A stretch of 18,497 bases of DNA from JBBQNJ01 sp038329845 (GTDB lineage: Bacteria; Planctomycetota; Phycisphaerae; Tepidisphaerales; Tepidisphaeraceae). The first letter of the stretch is position 1. Every line of letters starts with the position of its first letter. The stretch spans positions 1-18,497 of the forward strand of contig JBBQNJ010000089.1 of NCBI GenBank assembly GCA_038329845.1, given 5' to 3'. A model generated the notes under the pieces. The model was not told where the DNA came from and searched no databases. It was given only the letters and a program-made list of their open reading frames with translations. Both the position numbers and the translations under genes were made by a program. This document shows positions 16,228 to 18,497 of this stretch, in pieces.

Positions 16228-17237
16228 CACGCCCCCGTCGGGTAATAGCACGCCTCGTCGCAGGCCCGGCCAAACGTCGCGGCATACAGCGACCGCATCA
16301 GATGCCGCAACTCCCGAGGGTCCGGGCTGGTGGCGACGACATTGACGGCCGCACGCAGATATCGAACGGACCGAGCCCTGTCCTCCAGCGGCAATCCGCG
16401 CCCGCCGATCTTCAGCCAATCTACTCCCGCCTCCGCCAAGTCCGGCAGCGCGCAGGCCGCGCAATGGGGGTGTTCAGGGCCGCTTACGCTTCGGGGAACC
16501 CACGCGCCGTCCGGCGATGCCAACGCCAACTGGCAACCGTGTCCGGTATAGCCGGGATCATTGGACCAGGCGATGGCGCTTCCATCGGGCGCGCGTTCGT
16601 AATCAAAAGCGCACGCCGTTCCGCGCGGGTGGGCGTGCCCGTGATAGAAGCCGCAAAGCCCATCGACGAACGGGCAGCGATCGTGCAATGCCATCGCCTC
16701 GAACTCGACCGTCGCAAACGCCCGGGTCGTTCGCCTCATCGCCATGGGCGACAGCTCACGCGGCAGGACCACGCGGCTTATGCTAAGATCGGCGAACAGC
16801 GCCACCGCCTGAATGTTTCCAGCGCCGGCGAGGATCGACAGGTGGCGGCGCAATCTCGACCGGCGCTCGTTGAGCCCAAGTAACACCGCCGGTTCGCTCA
16901 CCAGGACCGCCGTCCCACCCGCCATTTCCCAATGGGTGGCCAAGTCCAGGATGGATGGAACCTGCTCGGCCGAGTATCGCACGTTCAGCGCCAGCGCCGC
17001 GGGGATCCCCGTTCGCTGCGCCTCCCGCGCCATGGCCCGCAGGTCCTCCAAGCTCGAAAGATTCGCCACCGTCCCCTGCCGGCGGGTCAGGCTGTCCCAG
17101 TCGCCGTATCGGCCGACCCAATCCGCCGGAAGCACGCCGCAATAGATTTCGTCGGCACCGGCCTCGGCGAGCGCCCGCAGGTCCGACGCCGCCGTCGCCG
17201 GGGCGACGATCCTAAACCGACTCGGGCGCGACGGCAT
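16227..17237 (-). CDS. Peptidase U32-family protein, Cys-rich
   Basis: A 336-residue U32-family protein. The N-terminus, FRIVAPATAASDLRALAEAGADEIYCG, starts a TIM-barrel-like fold. RVVLPRELS (156-164) is the characteristic U32 segment, followed by EFEAMALHDRCPFVDGLCGF (178-197). Cys residues at 188, 195, 209, 235, 259, 262, 326 and 330 could supply Fe-S cluster ligands, as in several U32 proteins that act in hydroxylation rather than proteolysis. The start at 17237 is chosen because GGGAGG (17246-17251) sits eight bases upstream; a longer form from 17261 is open but less likely. It overlaps the radical SAM gene by 26 bases and the next gene by one base, so all three are probably made from one mRNA. 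The substrate is unknown. Confidence 0.85.
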   Translation of the reverse strand: MPSRPSRFRIVAPATAASDLRALAEAGADEIYCGVLPADWVGRYGDWDSLTRRQGTVANLSSLEDLRAMAREAQRTGIPAALALNVRYSAEQVPSILDLATHWEMAGGTAVLVSEPAVLLGLNERRSRLRRHLSILAGAGNIQAVALFADLSISRVVLPRELSPMAMRRTTRAFATVEFEAMALHDRCPFVDGLCGFYHGHAHPRGTACAFDYERAPDGSAIAWSNDPGYTGHGCQLALASPDGAWVPRSVSGPEHPHCAACALPDLAEAGVDWLKIGGRGLPLEDRARSVRYLRAAVNVVATSPDPRELRHLMRSLYAATFGRACDEACYYPTGA

Positions 17238-18497
17238 CGGCGCATCCTCCCTCGATTTCAATGGCGTATCGCAGCTCCTCGCCGTGCGTCAATAATCCCG
17301 TCGCCTCGAGGTCCGCGCAGGCCTTGACCGCCGACTCGTGCGCCAAGCGACGCAGTTCCATCGCGCAATCCCCACTGTCATCACCCCGGCCACAACGATC
17401 CAACAGCGTCGCCGCGACCTGCCCGACGATCGCGTCGAGCGCTTGGCCGACCGACTTCGACGCCGCCAGGCGCCGCGATGTCCGGTCGTCGCCCGCATCC
17501 CGTGAGGCCCGCTGGATCGCGACCAGCCCGGGCAGTTGCGACGCCACCTGCACCCACGCCGGACGAAGCGGCGCCAGCACCCACAGCAACCCTGAGTAGA
17601 GCCGTTCCACCGCCTCGGGCAACCGCGGCGCGAACGCCCCGGTCCACCCATCGGGGATCATCCCCCCGCGCCGGCATCGCTCGAACAGCTCCGATCCCGG
17701 CAGCAGGTGCAGGCGATTGGTGGCGGTGCGATAGTTGAGCAGCCCGCGCCGCCCCAGCCGCCCGAACAGGCGGGCGACCGAGGCAAGATCGGCCTCGGGA
17801 TGGAAAGGGATGCAACCGGCGGCGACGACCACGCCACTTCGCCGCAGCAGGTCCACCGCGCCCCACGCCTGCCCGCCCGCCGAGCGGTTCCACCCGCGCA
17901 GCACCGAGGGCTCGTCGCTTTCAACGCCGACGAAGGCGTAGGCCAGCCCCGCCTCGACCAGCGCCTTCACGGCACCTTCGGTCAACCGATGCGGGCGCAG
18001 TTGCGCGCCGAACCCGATGGTCAATGCTCGCCGCGCCAGCGCGTCGCGCAGAGCCCGCGCCCGCTCCTCGGCGGCGCCGACCGGGCCGAGAAGGTCGTCG
18101 TCGATGAAGTTGATGGCGCGGGCGTCGAAGCGATCGGCGAGCATCCGCAACTCGCCGGCGATGTTCTCAACCGACCGACCCCGCCAAGGTCTACCCGCCG
18201 GTCGGGGCATCCCCGGGGCGCAGCAATACGCGCAGTTGCCCGTGCATCCGCGTGATCCTTGGACGTTCGCCACCCCGCACCTCGCCAACGCATCACCCAG
18301 CAGGTCGCGCGCCGGCCAAGGCAACTTGTCGAGATCGGCGATGGCGTCCTCCGGCCCGGTCGCCACGACGCCGCTCGACGGCTCGGACGACTCCACCCAC
18401 CGCGCCAGCGGGCGCTCCCCCTCGTGGCGAATGATCGCCGCGTTCGCCGGCAGCATCGCCGCCAGCCGATGCGGTTCGGTCGAAGCGAAGCTCCCAC
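17212..18497 (-). CDS. B12-binding radical SAM protein, C-terminal portion, cut by window edge
   Basis: The visible 427 residues open with the end of what looks like a cobalamin-binding domain (GSFASTEPHRLAAMLP, then AAIIRHEGE). The radical SAM cluster motif follows: GSRGCTGNCAYC, coding bases 18246-18223, a CxxxCxxC that binds the [4Fe-4S] cluster used to cleave S-adenosylmethionine. INFIDDDLLG and AYAFVGVESDEPSVL follow at the places expected in the SAM barrel. About 150 C-terminal residues are helical and not recognised. The gene has no start in the window; an internal ATG at 18456 is not taken as the start because coding sequence clearly continues to the edge. Related proteins perform methylations and ring or chain rearrangements. 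It heads or continues an operon with the U32 gene and its partner. Confidence 0.88.
   Translation of the reverse strand, partial: GSFASTEPHRLAAMLPANAAIIRHEGERPLARWVESSEPSSGVVATGPEDAIADLDKLPWPARDLLGDALARCGVANVQGSRGCTGNCAYCCAPGMPRPAGRPWRGRSVENIAGELRMLADRFDARAINFIDDDLLGPVGAAEERARALRDALARRALTIGFGAQLRPHRLTEGAVKALVEAGLAYAFVGVESDEPSVLRGWNRSAGGQAWGAVDLLRRSGVVVAAGCIPFHPEADLASVARLFGRLGRRGLLNYRTATNRLHLLPGSELFERCRRGGMIPDGWTGAFAPRLPEAVERLYSGLLWVLAPLRPAWVQVASQLPGLVAIQRASRDAGDDRTSRRLAASKSVGQALDAIVGQVAATLLDRCGRGDDSGDCAMELRRLAHESAVKACADLEATGLLTHGEELRYAIEIEGGCADAVAPESV
17246..17251 (-). promoter_or_regulatory. Ribosome binding site deciding the U32 start
   Basis: GGGAGG on the minus strand lies eight bases before the ATG at 17237 and inside the 3' end of the radical SAM gene. 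It supports the shorter U32 form and shows that the overlap is a functional operon junction. Confidence 0.7.

Noticed and set aside
17212..18497. The radical SAM gene as a possible sulfatase-maturing enzyme for the locus.
   Set aside because: It has a cobalamin-domain remnant and only the single CxxxCxxC motif, without the Cys-rich SPASM-type C-terminal region of anaerobic sulfatase maturases, and it lies in a convergent, separate operon.

Overview
The window looks like part of a chromosome from a planctomycete, most likely of the Phycisphaerae type. The support is the high GC content, a PEP-CTERM protein, an H-X9-DG pseudopilin, Cys-type sulfatases, very large beta-helix proteins, and a LacI-type regulator next to the pilin/PEP-CTERM pair. 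This assignment is inferred from gene content; there is no rRNA or marker gene.

Left edge (1-673): the N-terminal part of an IS4-family transposase on the minus strand, cut by the window edge and apparently frameshifted near its start. It is followed by a 17-bp perfect inverted repeat (483-499 / 568-584) and a strong GC stem-loop (585-613). Next on the minus strand (674-2110) is an AAA+ ATPase of the magnesium-chelatase-I/MoxR type, with no VWA partner visible.

Centre (2220-15408): a polysaccharide-degradation locus built around a LacI-family regulator (5872-6912). Divergent from it lies a 1179-residue secreted beta-helix protein. Downstream in one direction lie a PEP-CTERM protein, a DUF1559-like pseudopilin, two sulfatases and a second, paralogous 1175-residue beta-helix protein. 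The pseudopilin stop and the first sulfatase start overlap (ATGA). The likely logic is that the regulator senses a breakdown product, sulfatases remove sulfate esters, and the two beta-helix enzymes cut or bind the backbone. The pilin and PEP-CTERM proteins would be the envelope part. The substrate is unknown; a sulfated algal-type polysaccharide is a reasonable guess. Sulfatase maturation enzyme, exosortase, prepilin peptidase and transporter are not in the window.

Right edge (15436-18497): a tightly overlapping minus-strand operon, converging on the locus with a 27-bp gap. In transcription order it encodes a B12-binding radical SAM protein (cut by the window edge), a Cys-rich U32-family protein and an uncharacterised 263-residue protein. 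It has no obvious link to the polysaccharide locus.

No tRNA, rRNA or CRISPR array was seen. Long open frames antisense to the real genes are judged to be shadows of high-GC codon use.
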